Shown piece by piece: positions 18,420 through 27,514 of a stretch of 64,000 bases of DNA. Made by a program: the position numbers and the translations under genes. How positions within the stretch are numbered: position 1 is the first letter of the stretch; each line of letters begins with the position of its first letter. The notes beneath the pieces are model-generated. The model did no database searches. It was not told the origin of the DNA and saw only the letters and a program-made list of their open reading frames with translations. Origin of the DNA: Brumimicrobium aurantiacum (GTDB lineage: Bacteria; Bacteroidota; Bacteroidia; Flavobacteriales_D; Crocinitomicaceae); assembly GCF_003402975.1 (NCBI RefSeq), contig NZ_QURB01000004.1:120966-184965 (forward strand), written 5' to 3'.

Positions 18420-19346
18420 TTACATATTCTCCAATATCTCTGGTAACTTTCTTAAAGCAGCCATTTCACGATACATCAGACGAATATCTTTTGCAGGACT
18501 TCCAAAATAAGTTTTGTTTGGTGCTAAACTTTTTGATATTCCTGATTGCGCCAATACAACAGCATTTTCACCAATCACAACATCACTTGCACATCCAACT
18601 TGTCCCCACATCGTTACATTATCTTGCAAGACTGTACAACCAGCAATACCAACATTTGCAGCCAAAAGACAATTTGCTCCTAAAACCGTATCGTGACCAA
18701 TTTGAACTTGATTATCTAATTTAGATCCTTTACCAATTATCGTGGAAGCTGTTACTCCAGCATCAATAGTACACATGGCTCCTAGCTCTACATTTTTTTT
18801 AAGAATTACATTTCCACATGTATGTAACCTATCATATCCAGATTCTTTTTTCTTATAATAAAATGCTGAATGACCGATTACGGTATTGGCTCCAATTACA
18901 ACATTCTCTTCAATGATGGTATAATCCATAATCACAACTCCAGGGTAAATCACTACATTCTCGCCAATAATCACATTGTTTCCGATAGTCACATTTGGGT
19001 AAATTTGAGCGGATTCTGCAATTTTTGTATGCTCACCAACATTTCCATTCAAGAATTGAGTTGGTCTAAAGTGTCTTGTCAATCTGTTAAAATCATCAAA
19101 AGGTTGTTCACTAACCAGCAATCCTTTTCCTTCAGGACATTCAACTTCCTTGTCAATTAAAATTGTTGTGGCTTTACTTTTGAGTGCTTTGTCATAATAC
19201 TTTGGATGATCAACAAAAACCACATCTCCTTCTTCTACACAATGAATTTCATTCAATCCAAGAATCTGATGTTCAGGGTTTCCAACAAAACTACAGTTCA
19301 GTAATTCTGCTATTTCTTTAAGGCTTTTTGGAGTCTGTAATTTCAT
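18420..19346 (-). CDS. LpxD-like UDP-3-O-acylglucosamine N-acyltransferase
   Basis: 308 residues. N-terminal LpxD uridine-binding-like domain (about 1-100, LKEIAELLNCSFVGNPEHQILGLNEI, DVVFVDHPKYYDKAL), then a left-handed beta-helix of hexapeptide repeats (IYPNVTIGNNVIIGENVVIYPGV). The conserved His is in QIGHDTVLG, and IAGCTVLQDNVTMWGQVG is diagnostic for LpxD-type proteins. LpxD adds the second acyl chain in lipid A synthesis. Flavobacteria often carry this shorter paralogue besides the LpxD of the lpxD-lpxC/fabZ-lpxA operon. Since no other lpx gene is near, I call it LpxD-like and leave the symbol empty. Confidence 0.85.
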   Translation of the reverse strand: MKLQTPKSLKEIAELLNCSFVGNPEHQILGLNEIHCVEEGDVVFVDHPKYYDKALKSKATTILIDKEVECPEGKGLLVSEQPFDDFNRLTRHFRPTQFLNGNVGEHTKIAESAQIYPNVTIGNNVIIGENVVIYPGVVIMDYTIIEENVVIGANTVIGHSAFYYKKKESGYDRLHTCGNVILKKNVELGAMCTIDAGVTASTIIGKGSKLDNQVQIGHDTVLGANCLLAANVGIAGCTVLQDNVTMWGQVGCASDVVIGENAVVLAQSGISKSLAPNKTYFGSPAKDIRLMYREMAALRKLPEILENM

Positions 19347-19544
19347 AACACAAATTAAATTTAGATCAATTAGTAAATTTAAAAAGATTCGAGGTCACAA
19401 ATTACAAATCAAGAAATAGTTATTAGCCTTTATCTGTTAGTAAAGGATCTTAGAATGAAAACCAATTTTAATAATTCGTTAATGATGTAGTTGAATAAAA
19501 AGTGGTTTATTTGCATTTTGAAAAAATTAAATAAAGTATTTTCG

Positions 19545-21182
19545 ATGCAACAATTTCGTAAGCTATCTATTCCCTACTTCAATGCGTTAATTCTGAACGC
19601 GTCAAAATTCATCCTGTTTATCTTCTTGTTAACTTCAGGAAACCTTCAATCACAAATTTTATTTTATGAAGGATTTAATGGTGCTGACGGCTCTACTTCA
19701 GGAACTGCAAATGGAGTAGATTGGTCTTCCTCTTGTCCATCTTGCCTTAACGGTGATTATTGGGAAACTAAATCTGGCGTTTTTGAAGGAAAAGACACCA
19801 ATGGAGAAGCATTTTGGAACACAGACGACGCTATAGATATATCCAATTGTGGCAACATTGAAATTAGCTTAAACATCGAGAGTCAAGGAACTATGGAAGC
19901 TTGTGGAACAGGATGTAATTCAGCTGACTGGGTTAGACTTCAATACAATATAGATGGAACAGGGTGGCAAGATCCTGCGAATTCTTCAATGTGTTCTGGA
20001 CCTTGTGCTGGGATAAATGTTATTGCTTCAGACGATGTTCCTTCTCAAGTTTATTCTACAGGATGTATTCCTGCCAATGGTTCTAACTTACAAATCCGAA
20101 TTTCTGTACAATGCTGGTCTTCGACAGAATATTGGAAGATAGACGACATCACAGTCACATGTAGTTCTCAAAGTGCAGGTGAAGATGGTGTTTTAAACAT
20201 TTGTTCTACTTCACCAATTACTAACTTGTTTGATCAATTGGGAGGAAACCCACTAGGTGGAGGAACATGGTCGGGTCCTTCAAACTTATCAAATGGTGAT
20301 CAAGGAACATTTGATCCTGCAACAATGCTTGGGGGAACATACACCTATACTGTTGGTTCTGCACCATGCCAAGAAACTGCAAGTGTAACTGTAACAAACA
20401 CAGCGATAGGCAATGCAGGAGATGACAATTCAATTGACTTTTGTAGGACAGATAACCCTTCAAATTTATTCGATTTACTTAATGGAAATCCAGATAAAAA
20501 TGGTACTTGGACAGGACCATCACCTTTAACCAATGGAGACCTTGGAACTTTTGATCCACAAACAATGAATGCTGGTGAATACGTTTATTCATTGGGCACT
20601 GCACCTTGCATGAATAGTGCTTCTGTTATTGTAGGAATCAGTCAACCAATTGCACAATTTACTGCATCTCCGTCGATTACCACAACCGAGAACACAATGG
20701 TTAGCTTTACAAATGAATCGATAAATGCTGTAGATTACCTATGGGATTTTGGCGACAATTCAAGTTTAGACAATACAGTTTCACCAGTTCATCATTTTCC
20801 AAACTCGGAACCTGGTGTTTATGAGGTTATTTTGACAGCATTCGATGCAAATCATTGTACTGATACTTTCATCTCTACGATAACCATTTCTTCTCCTTCC
20901 TTAGATTATGAAATTCCAAATGTATTTACACCGAATGGAGATTTTCAAAATGATCATTTCAAATTAATCAATTCGGAGAGTATTTCAGACTTGGAAGTAG
21001 TTATCCTCAATCGTTGGGGAAATGTTGTTTTTGAAAGCACAGATAAAGACTTTAAATGGAATGGGAAAAATAAAAACACTGGTGTTGAATGTGGTGATGG
21101 TAGCTACTTTTATAAAATGATAATAACCAATTCTATTGGGCAAGAAAAATTGGAACAAGGTTTTATACAACTTGCTCGATAA
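19545..21182 (+). CDS. T9SS type B protein with repeated beta modules and PKD domain
   Basis: 545 residues from the ATG at 19545; the frame is open to a TTG at 19491, but the ATG gives a standard signal peptide (ending near LQSQI). Domains: an N-terminal lectin/jelly-roll-like module (~30-205: FYEGFNGADG ... WKIDDITVTC), then two ~95-residue tandem copies (NLFDQLGGNPLGGGTWSGP / NLFDLLNGNPDKNGTWTGP), a PKD domain (VSFTNESINAVDYLWDFGD), and a type B sorting domain (NVFTPNGDFQNDHFKL, LEVVILNRWGNVVFES, FKWNGKN, GSYFYKMI). Secreted to the surface by T9SS. Probably structural or adhesive (inference). Confidence 0.88.
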   Translation: MQQFRKLSIPYFNALILNASKFILFIFLLTSGNLQSQILFYEGFNGADGSTSGTANGVDWSSSCPSCLNGDYWETKSGVFEGKDTNGEAFWNTDDAIDISNCGNIEISLNIESQGTMEACGTGCNSADWVRLQYNIDGTGWQDPANSSMCSGPCAGINVIASDDVPSQVYSTGCIPANGSNLQIRISVQCWSSTEYWKIDDITVTCSSQSAGEDGVLNICSTSPITNLFDQLGGNPLGGGTWSGPSNLSNGDQGTFDPATMLGGTYTYTVGSAPCQETASVTVTNTAIGNAGDDNSIDFCRTDNPSNLFDLLNGNPDKNGTWTGPSPLTNGDLGTFDPQTMNAGEYVYSLGTAPCMNSASVIVGISQPIAQFTASPSITTTENTMVSFTNESINAVDYLWDFGDNSSLDNTVSPVHHFPNSEPGVYEVILTAFDANHCTDTFISTITISSPSLDYEIPNVFTPNGDFQNDHFKLINSESISDLEVVILNRWGNVVFESTDKDFKWNGKNKNTGVECGDGSYFYKMIITNSIGQEKLEQGFIQLAR

Positions 21183-21315
21183 CTAAAAGAACATTCTTAT
21201 TTATTGTCTTACCATTCAAGAACTTGATTTTTGAGCTTTTTGATGATGAGTTTAATTTTCTAAACAAAGATAATTCCCAAGAAAATTTTATCTTCGTTGC
21301 TCTTTAAAATATAGA

Positions 21316-22371
21316 ATGGCGAAAAATTTCAATAAAAAAATCATTTCTGTTGCCAAAGTGGTTATTCCATTGGTGATTGGTGTTTATCTCACATGGCATT
21401 TTTACAATGCAATGGACGAGCCAACAAAAGAGATCTTTTTTAAAGCCATAAAGGAAGCCGATTATTTTTGGATTTTTCTTTCGATGTTACTTGGCTTCAT
21501 GAGTCATCTTATACGTGCCTACAGATGGAAGTATATGCTTGAACCTATCGGTTTCAAAACCAATTTCTGGCACCGATATCACGCCATGATGGTCGGATAT
21601 TTGGTTAATCTTTTAATACCAAGAGCAGGAGAAGCAACACGACCAGCGTTATTATATCAAACTGATAAAATTCCATTTTCGAAAAGTTTTGGAACCATAA
21701 TCGCTGAAAGAATGTTTGACTTGGTCATGCTGGGAATCATATTTTTGGCCACAATCATATTAAGTTTTGACGATTTAATTGCTGTAAAAGACATCATTGT
21801 AGATGGTGCTCCAGAGGCTGGTAAAGAAGCACAAAGCAGTCAGTGGATTATTAATAGTATCATTTCAGTTATTGCTGGAGGAATTCTCGTATTCGCTATC
21901 TTATGGTTTAAAGTTGAGAAATTCAGGAATAAAATTATTGATTTCGTAAAAGATGTCCTAAATGGTGTTTTTAGTATTTTAAAGTCTAAAAATCCATTTC
22001 AATTTATCTTTTATACTTTGATGGTATGGATTTTATACCTCCTCTTTTTCGGCATTTGTTTTAAAGCATTTGAACAAACACAAGACTTCCCTATAAATGG
22101 TGTTTTAATTGGATTTATCGCTGGAACTTTTGGCTTAATGTTTACAAGCGGAGGAATTGGTGCATATCCTTACTTGGTAGGAATTGTAGTGATTTATTTT
22201 ATTGGAGATCAATTTGAAGCCCAACAACATGCCGAAGGAATTGGGAAAGCATTAGGAATGATTATATGGTTATCTCAAACAATAATGATGATCATATTAG
22301 GTTTAATCTCTTTGGTATTATTACCAAGGAATTATAAAAAAGAAAGTGATGACAAAATGGGAGCACATTAA
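21316..22371 (+). CDS. Flippase-like integral membrane protein (LPG synthase TM-domain family, UPF0104)
   Basis: 351 residues with about eight membrane segments and the family signatures LIRAYRWKYMLEPIGF, LVNLLIPRAGEATRPALLYQTDKIPFSKSFGTIIAERMFDLVML and FTSGGIGAYPYLVG. Members are related to the membrane half of lysylphosphatidylglycerol synthase (MprF flippase); the soluble aminoacyl-transfer half is absent. A role in moving a lipid or glycolipid is plausible but unproven. Its 3' end overlaps the next gene by about 23 bases, so it may share translation with the heptose-nucleotide enzyme rfaE2, hinting at envelope polysaccharide work (inference). Confidence 0.88.
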   Translation: MAKNFNKKIISVAKVVIPLVIGVYLTWHFYNAMDEPTKEIFFKAIKEADYFWIFLSMLLGFMSHLIRAYRWKYMLEPIGFKTNFWHRYHAMMVGYLVNLLIPRAGEATRPALLYQTDKIPFSKSFGTIIAERMFDLVMLGIIFLATIILSFDDLIAVKDIIVDGAPEAGKEAQSSQWIINSIISVIAGGILVFAILWFKVEKFRNKIIDFVKDVLNGVFSILKSKNPFQFIFYTLMVWILYLLFFGICFKAFEQTQDFPINGVLIGFIAGTFGLMFTSGGIGAYPYLVGIVVIYFIGDQFEAQQHAEGIGKALGMIIWLSQTIMMIILGLISLVLLPRNYKKESDDKMGAH

Positions 22372-22861
22372 ACATAAATTAGTTTCTCAAGAAGAAGCAA
22401 AAACTGTAATCTCTTCGTGGAAAAACAACGAAGAAAAAGTGGTTTTCACCAATGGTTGTTTTGATATTTTACATCGTGGACACATTACTTATCTTGCGAA
22501 AGCAGCTTCAAAAGGAGATTATCTTGTGGTGGGTGTAAACGCCGATGACAGTGTTAAAAGATTAAACAAAGCACCAAATAGACCTGTAAACGATGAGCAA
22601 TCTCGTGCACTTGTGATTGCGTCCTTAGAAGTCGTTGATTTGGTTGTTATTTTTGAAAATGATACTCCTAAAGAACTCATTGAAACAATTGAGCCTTCAA
22701 TTTTAATTAAAGGTGCAGACTATGATGCTGATATAGAAGATGAATCAAATCCAAAATACATTGTAGGTGCTAAAGAAGTTAAAGCGGCTGGTGGTACTGT
22801 CGACACAATTGATCTGGAAGAAGGATTCTCGACGACAAGAATTATAGAAAGATTGAAATAG
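22349..22861 (+). CDS. rfaE2: D-glycero-beta-D-manno-heptose 1-phosphate adenylyltransferase (stand-alone RfaE2)
   Basis: 170 residues from ATG 22349 (a GTG directly before it also fits). A single nucleotidyltransferase domain: VFTNGCFDILHRGHITYL with the HxGH signature (HRGH), GVNADDSVKRLNK, PNRPVNDEQSRALVIASLEVVD, ILIKGADYD and, at the C-terminus, GFSTTRIIERL (the SxTxxI/L motif). This activates heptose-1-phosphate to ADP-heptose for LPS core. In E. coli it is fused to the kinase (HldE); here it stands alone. The start lies inside the upstream flippase-like gene. It converges with the small membrane protein at 22864, with a two-base gap and no visible terminator. Confidence 0.92.
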   Translation: MTKWEHIKHKLVSQEEAKTVISSWKNNEEKVVFTNGCFDILHRGHITYLAKAASKGDYLVVGVNADDSVKRLNKAPNRPVNDEQSRALVIASLEVVDLVVIFENDTPKELIETIEPSILIKGADYDADIEDESNPKYIVGAKEVKAAGGTVDTIDLEEGFSTTRIIERLK

Positions 22862-22863
22862 AA

Positions 22864-23244
22864 TTACTGTTTTACTCTTGTTTTTACGAAGTAAATCGTT
22901 TGAAAAATTAACGAACAGAAAAACAAAATAACAAACTGAATTAAAGCAGGTTTTGCATTTTCAGGGTAACCAATCTTAATAAATGCAGCAAAGGCAAAAC
23001 AGCCCAACATTTGGATAGTGGTAAAAGCCAAATACAATTGAGCAAAGTCTACCTTAAACGATCCATTATTGCCAAGATGAAAAAGTGTTGAACCTAGACT
23101 ATTCAGGATAAATAGTAACGCATATGAAAGTATTATTTCATCACCAAAATACAGTTCTGGAAAAAAAGAATACAAGGTTTTGTGAATAAGTGCCAAAACG
23201 GCAAAAAACACACCAAATAGTAGATTATCTTTTAGAATCGTCAT
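22864..23244 (-). CDS. Small four-helix membrane protein (DUF6168-like)
   Basis: 126 residues, four hydrophobic segments (about 8-24, 38-55, 66-85, 98-118). It is the last gene of sprE-bactofilin-atpZ-this gene. In many flavobacteria a similar small membrane protein sits between atpZ and atpB, commonly labelled DUF6168; the match is by position and topology, not by a strong motif. Its first 20 bases overlap the end of atpZ. Here no F0 genes follow, so the link to ATP synthase is broken at this locus. Function unknown. Confidence 0.7.
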   Translation of the reverse strand: MTILKDNLLFGVFFAVLALIHKTLYSFFPELYFGDEIILSYALLFILNSLGSTLFHLGNNGSFKVDFAQLYLAFTTIQMLGCFAFAAFIKIGYPENAKPALIQFVILFFCSLIFQTIYFVKTRVKQ

Positions 23245-23470
23245 TTTCTTTACTCATTTTAATCACTGCTCGAATTACCTGATATAACGATCCAAAAATG
23301 GCAATTAATGTTAGTACAAGTGTCCATATCGGAAAATCATTTTCTTGCTTTTCATCCAAATAGTCACCTCCTAAGGCTGCAATAGTAATCACTATCCCCA
23401 TTTGAATGGCTACACTAGAAAAACGAACATAATTATTCATTCGTTTTTTATTCTCCTTTTTGTCCTTCAT
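23225..23470 (-). CDS. AtpZ/AtpI family protein
   Basis: 81 residues, two membrane segments (about 16-36 and 46-66): YVRFSSVAIQMGIVITIAALGGDYLDEK then WTLVLTLIAIFGSLYQVIRAVIK. This matches the AtpZ/AtpI family, thought to help ATP synthase c-ring assembly or ion uptake. The order sprE, bactofilin, atpZ and the overlaps (one base with bactofilin, 20 bases with the next gene) indicate one transcript. The ATP synthase genes themselves are not in this window. Confidence 0.85.
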   Translation of the reverse strand: MKDKKENKKRMNNYVRFSSVAIQMGIVITIAALGGDYLDEKQENDFPIWTLVLTLIAIFGSLYQVIRAVIKMSKENDDSKR

Positions 23471-23892
23471 TAATATACTACTTCAGAAGTTTCGATTTTT
23501 TTACCGTTGGTACGACCAATTCCTTTTTTCAATTTTTTGCTTTGATCACCTGTTTTGATATTTCCATCGATTTGTGCACCATCTTCAATCACAATTCTAC
23601 CAGTAAAGATATCCCCAACAACCACTGCAGTTTCGTGTAAAACAAGTAAAATTTCAGCATTGATATTCCCTTCTACTTTTCCATCGATTTCAACTTCGGT
23701 GGCTACAATATTTCCATTAACTTGACCTTCTTGTCCTAAAACTAGCTTTCCATTACATTCGATATTCCCCAATACTTCACCATCAATACGCAAACTACTG
23801 TTTGCAGAAATATCTCCTGTAATTTTCGTCCCAGAAACCAATCGGTTTAATCTGTCTGGGCTCTCTGGCTTTGTTTTATCTCCTTTAAACAT
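23470..23892 (-). CDS. Bactofilin (polymer-forming cytoskeletal protein)
   Basis: 140 residues. A central beta-helix of about 100 residues with regular hydrophobic/Gly turns (GDISANSSLRIDGEVLGNI, GQVNGNIVATEVEIDGKVEGNI, GAQIDGNIKTGD) and polar tails at both ends, as in bactofilins. They self-assemble into filaments at the inner face of the membrane and often scaffold envelope machinery. It is co-transcribed with sprE upstream (15-base gap) and atpZ downstream; a scaffold role for T9SS or gliding structures is possible but not shown here. Confidence 0.92.
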   Translation of the reverse strand: MFKGDKTKPESPDRLNRLVSGTKITGDISANSSLRIDGEVLGNIECNGKLVLGQEGQVNGNIVATEVEIDGKVEGNINAEILLVLHETAVVVGDIFTGRIVIEDGAQIDGNIKTGDQSKKLKKGIGRTNGKKIETSEVVY

Positions 23893-23907
23893 TATACTGT
23901 ATTTTTT

Positions 23908-26604
23908 TTAGTACGTTTTACTGTAAAATTCTCTATATTCATTCAACTTTTGTTGTTGAATTACAACCTTATAATTTTCTCTTGAAATAAACATCAACTC
24001 ATTATCTTTGATGTTTCCAATAAACTGTTTCGTTCTCTTAAAGTCTTTAATATATTGTTTTGCTTCACCCGAAGTTTTAAAATCCTTTACCATAACAATT
24101 TCTGTATCCTTACCGTAAAGCTCTTCTGATGTTGTTAACCTCAATCGACTAAAGTAATTTCTATTAAAGTTAGAAACACTGTTCGCTGAACTGTTACTGT
24201 TTTGTCCATCCTTAATAAAAATCAACACATAATATGTTTTAGAATCTAAGGCAAAAAGCTCAGTGCTTTCAAAGTTAAACTCTTCAAATGGAGGAACACC
24301 TTCATTGATCAACTGAATATACGTCTTTGCTTTTGCTCCGACTTCAGTATCTGGATATTCTTCTACAGCTTGCTCCAAAACAGGCAACAATGAGGTTTTG
24401 TCACTGTTGATTTGTCCCATTGCCATTGCTTTCAATAAGAAATATTCTTTTCTGTAAAGGTTATTCGGTTCATCCGCAATAACTTTGTCCGCTTTCAAAA
24501 TTACAGGATAATATAATCCTTGTTCAAAACGTGTTACGGACCTTAAGTAATCTTTTAAAGCTAATGCATCTCTTTCTTTTTTCTTGATAAAGTAGTCAGG
24601 ATCTCTTAAATAATTGGCATAATCTGAATTCGGATAGTTATTCAAAATGTAATTTTTATACTGTCCTGAACTTCCTTTTGCTTGGTTGATATTATACAAT
24701 TGAAATGCTGCCATTACATTGTGTTCATTTTCAACATCTTGATCTAAAACACGTTGAAACTGAACTGCTCCCATTTGAACTTCATCAAGTTGTTCTTTAT
24801 AAATCATTCCAGAATTATACAATGACTTCAGCAACTTCTCATTACTTGCAGCCATCATCGAGTCCGTTAATGGAATATCTTTCATCAAGGCATCAACAGT
24901 TAAATCTTCAACGGCTAGTTCCTCATTTTCTATACCTTCCAGATTTAAAGAATCACCTTGAATAGAGTCATTTTCTAGGTTATTGAAAGCAATTCTTGCG
25001 GGTTTATTCGACAATCTCCAATAATCTTCATTTTCTCTTTGCCCCCAAATTCTTCTAAATTCTTCAACACCTTCTTTTTTGGCTTTAGGATTTGAAAAAT
25101 ACCATTTACTTCCTCCCGGCTGATTTTGCTCAGCATATGTTTGTTGAAGTTCACGTAATTGTTCTGCACGAATGGCTTCACGTTTTTTACGCTCTTCCTC
25201 TTCTTTCTGAATCTTTGCTATTACATCTTTTATGAATTTCTCACGAGACTTTTCATCCATTTTAGCAATGCGTTGAACACTGTCCTCAAAAGTAATGATG
25301 TCTATATCACGTACGAGATTCTCTAATTTATCGGCCTTATTCTTAATAACTTCATAATTGTAATAAGTTTCTGGTATTACCTGAGAAGAACTATCGTAAT
25401 ATCTTTGCGCAAAAACATAGTTTTTATCCTCAAAAGAGATGTCTCCTAACTTTTCATAACTCACTCCTTTTTGTCTTGGATTATTTAAAGAATAGAATAC
25501 GGATTTAGATAAATCGTATTTTGCCATTTCCTTATCGTTACGCCCCAATTCTACTTTCGCCATTGCAAAGTAAATTTGATCACGAAACTCCATGTATCTT
25601 TCTTCTTCCGCAAGATCTTCCAATTCCTCAATCATCACTTGATCATCAAGGTCGCTCACTACAGCACGATTGATTTTGGCATTAAAGCTCATTTCAAACG
25701 GTGCATTCTTTTTAATACTTTGTGTGTATAATTCCCTTGCTTCTGGATCTCCAGCCTCTTGAAGCAATTGTGCTAAAATAAAGCTCAACCTTGCTTTATC
25801 TTGTTTTGATGGCGCCTCTTTTAAAGCTTCTCTCAGTTCATCAATAGCAACTTTCTCATCTTCCTTTGCTAAAGCCAACATGGCTTTCGTTTTCGCAAAT
25901 TCAAAATCAAAATCCTTTGGAAGTTCTGGTGCTTCCTCATCGTCGCTGCTACTTTTTACATATTTTAATTTCTTTTTTTTCTTCTTCTTTTTCTTTTGCT
26001 CATCAGATGAAATGACCTTGTTGGTGCGAACAGACAACTTTTGTAATGACCTTGTCGCCTCAGACAACTTCCCCATCTGAATATAAGTTTTCGCCTCCCA
26101 CAAGTGCCCTGTGTATGTGCTAGGTCGATCTAAGTAAAACTTTCTGATGTATTCAAAATTATTTAAAGCTCTATCATAATCGCGACGAATATAATTGGCA
26201 TAACCGATCATAAACCAGTTTTGGTCAATCCAATTGGCATGCTCTGTTTTCTTTTTAGAAGGCTTTGAAGAAGTTGGCATACTGTGTTTAGAAATCACAG
26301 TTTGACATTTAACGATTGCTGTATCCACAATAGGATAAAAATCGACAACATCCTCTTCATTAGGCATCAATTCAATCGGTAAAATTTCATTATAATCTTC
26401 TCTATAGTTTTTACGATAATCTTCCAGCCCCATTCGTATGAGTTCTTTGGCATTAAAGTAACCGTTGTATTTTGCAGTCGTACTGTGGTAAGTACGATTA
26501 ATAAACGTATTTTTTTCTGTTGAACAACTACCTAGAATGATTAAAAAAGCCAAAAATGCGGCTATTATTCCAAGTGATATTCGCTTATGTTTTATTCGTT
26601 TCAT
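23908..26604 (-). CDS. sprE: T9SS periplasmic lipoprotein SprE/PorW
   Basis: 898 residues. Lipobox LGSC with Cys27, then the family start NTFINRTYHSTTAKYNGYFNAKE. TPR-like helical repeats occupy most of the protein (about 110-420 and 590-770). A strongly basic run of nine lysines followed by an acidic patch (near residues 205-225) forms a linker. The final ~100 residues (YVLIFIKDGQ...FNRNYFSRLRLT...YKVVIQQQKLNEYREFYSKTY) form a compact terminal domain found in the family. SprE/PorW is needed for T9SS secretion and gliding in Flavobacterium and Porphyromonas, where it links periplasmic and outer-membrane parts. This is the only core T9SS component in the window; its clients are 8379, 9061, 19545, 40090, 49289 and 50021. 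Confidence 0.93.
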   Translation of the reverse strand: MKRIKHKRISLGIIAAFLAFLIILGSCSTEKNTFINRTYHSTTAKYNGYFNAKELIRMGLEDYRKNYREDYNEILPIELMPNEEDVVDFYPIVDTAIVKCQTVISKHSMPTSSKPSKKKTEHANWIDQNWFMIGYANYIRRDYDRALNNFEYIRKFYLDRPSTYTGHLWEAKTYIQMGKLSEATRSLQKLSVRTNKVISSDEQKKKKKKKKKLKYVKSSSDDEEAPELPKDFDFEFAKTKAMLALAKEDEKVAIDELREALKEAPSKQDKARLSFILAQLLQEAGDPEARELYTQSIKKNAPFEMSFNAKINRAVVSDLDDQVMIEELEDLAEEERYMEFRDQIYFAMAKVELGRNDKEMAKYDLSKSVFYSLNNPRQKGVSYEKLGDISFEDKNYVFAQRYYDSSSQVIPETYYNYEVIKNKADKLENLVRDIDIITFEDSVQRIAKMDEKSREKFIKDVIAKIQKEEEERKKREAIRAEQLRELQQTYAEQNQPGGSKWYFSNPKAKKEGVEEFRRIWGQRENEDYWRLSNKPARIAFNNLENDSIQGDSLNLEGIENEELAVEDLTVDALMKDIPLTDSMMAASNEKLLKSLYNSGMIYKEQLDEVQMGAVQFQRVLDQDVENEHNVMAAFQLYNINQAKGSSGQYKNYILNNYPNSDYANYLRDPDYFIKKKERDALALKDYLRSVTRFEQGLYYPVILKADKVIADEPNNLYRKEYFLLKAMAMGQINSDKTSLLPVLEQAVEEYPDTEVGAKAKTYIQLINEGVPPFEEFNFESTELFALDSKTYYVLIFIKDGQNSNSSANSVSNFNRNYFSRLRLTTSEELYGKDTEIVMVKDFKTSGEAKQYIKDFKRTKQFIGNIKDNELMFISRENYKVVIQQQKLNEYREFYSKTY

Positions 26605-26715
26605 AAAATTCTTCTACTCCCAGTAATACCAAACAATTGATTCACTTGATATAAATAACTCAAAACCCACAAAAATATTATTAAATTTTGATATTTATTT
26701 CATTATACAAAAAAA

Positions 26716-26738
26716 GCCAGAGTTACCCCTGGCATTTT
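26716..26738 (-). terminator. Rho-independent terminator for the YceI-like gene
   Basis: GCCAG (26716-26720) pairs with CTGGC (26729-26733) across an eight-base loop. A-rich sequence on the left and T-rich on the right allow termination in either direction. It lies 20 bases past the stop of the leftward YceI-like gene. Confidence 0.75.
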
Positions 26739-26758
26739 TAAATTTATGTTGATTTATT

Positions 26759-27415
26759 TTAATCACACTTCTCTTTCAATTCAGTGCTAAATGAAATAGA
26801 AACATCTGGCCATAATTTAGACTCTGTATCACCATTTGCAACATCCGTATGTAGTTCTTTACACACTTCGTTTAATGCTACAATACCAGGATTTCCGTTC
26901 CAATCATTTACATCAATTTCAGCATCGATTGTAAAAACACCATCTTTTAAAGTATATTTTGCTGTAATATCATTACTCACTTCATTCATTGTTATTTTCA
27001 ACTGCATTGTATTGGTAAGCGAATCCAATCCTACAACCTCACCTGTGATTTCTGATGTATTGATTGTACCAAAGAAATGTTCTTCAATTTTAGCATCTCG
27101 ACCTTCATCTTTCGTACTAATACTTGAAATTGGAATTTTAAAACTCAAACTTTCGATCACTTCTTGAGCATTTTGACTTTCTTCACCTTTTACAATTACA
27201 TTGGTAAATGTTCCTCCAACACCTGTCTTTCCTAAAAATTTGTATGCTGTAAAGTTAAGCTCCGTATTTTCTGAAGAGTAACTATACATGCATGTCACCG
27301 GCTTTTTTGATTCAACTTCGTTAGTTTCAGCTTCACTTGTTTTCGTTTCTCCTGAACAACTTGCCATGATTAACCCTACTAAAGCTACAGACAAAAACTT
27401 CATATTTTTCTTCAT
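26759..27415 (-). CDS. YceI-like lipoprotein
   Basis: 218 residues. Lipobox MASC (Cys20), a Glu/Thr-rich linker, then a YceI-type lipocalin-like domain: NTELNFTAYKFLGKTGVGGTF (about 50-70), GRDAKIEEHFFGTINTSEITGEV (the conserved R-D-x-H/F-F pattern) and FTIDAEIDVNDWNGNPGIVALNE. YceI proteins bind long isoprenoid or amphipathic ligands in the periplasm; this one departs from the standard form in having extra Cys residues (Cys42, a Cys near 188 and the penultimate Cys). Monocistronic, with a clear terminator. It diverges from the DUF3109 gene. Confidence 0.8.
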   Translation of the reverse strand: MKKNMKFLSVALVGLIMASCSGETKTSEAETNEVESKKPVTCMYSYSSENTELNFTAYKFLGKTGVGGTFTNVIVKGEESQNAQEVIESLSFKIPISSISTKDEGRDAKIEEHFFGTINTSEITGEVVGLDSLTNTMQLKITMNEVSNDITAKYTLKDGVFTIDAEIDVNDWNGNPGIVALNEVCKELHTDVANGDTESKLWPDVSISFSTELKEKCD

Positions 27416-27502
27416 AATTCTTTTTTTGTTAAATATATAAAGAAAAGTAAATCATCCTTCAATTTCACAGGTTGATTTTTATGTTGGGTCAATTGCTTTC
27501 GG

Positions 27503-27510
27503 TAAATTTG
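27503..27510 (+). promoter_or_regulatory. TAAATTTG -7 box directly in front of the DUF3109 start
   Basis: TAAATTTG at 27503-27510 matches TAnnTTTG; a TTG at 27484-27486 lies 16 bases upstream, slightly short of the usual spacing. The ATG at 27515 begins only four bases after the box, so the transcript would start at or next to the start codon (leaderless). Confidence 0.5.
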
Positions 27511-27514
27511 CAGC

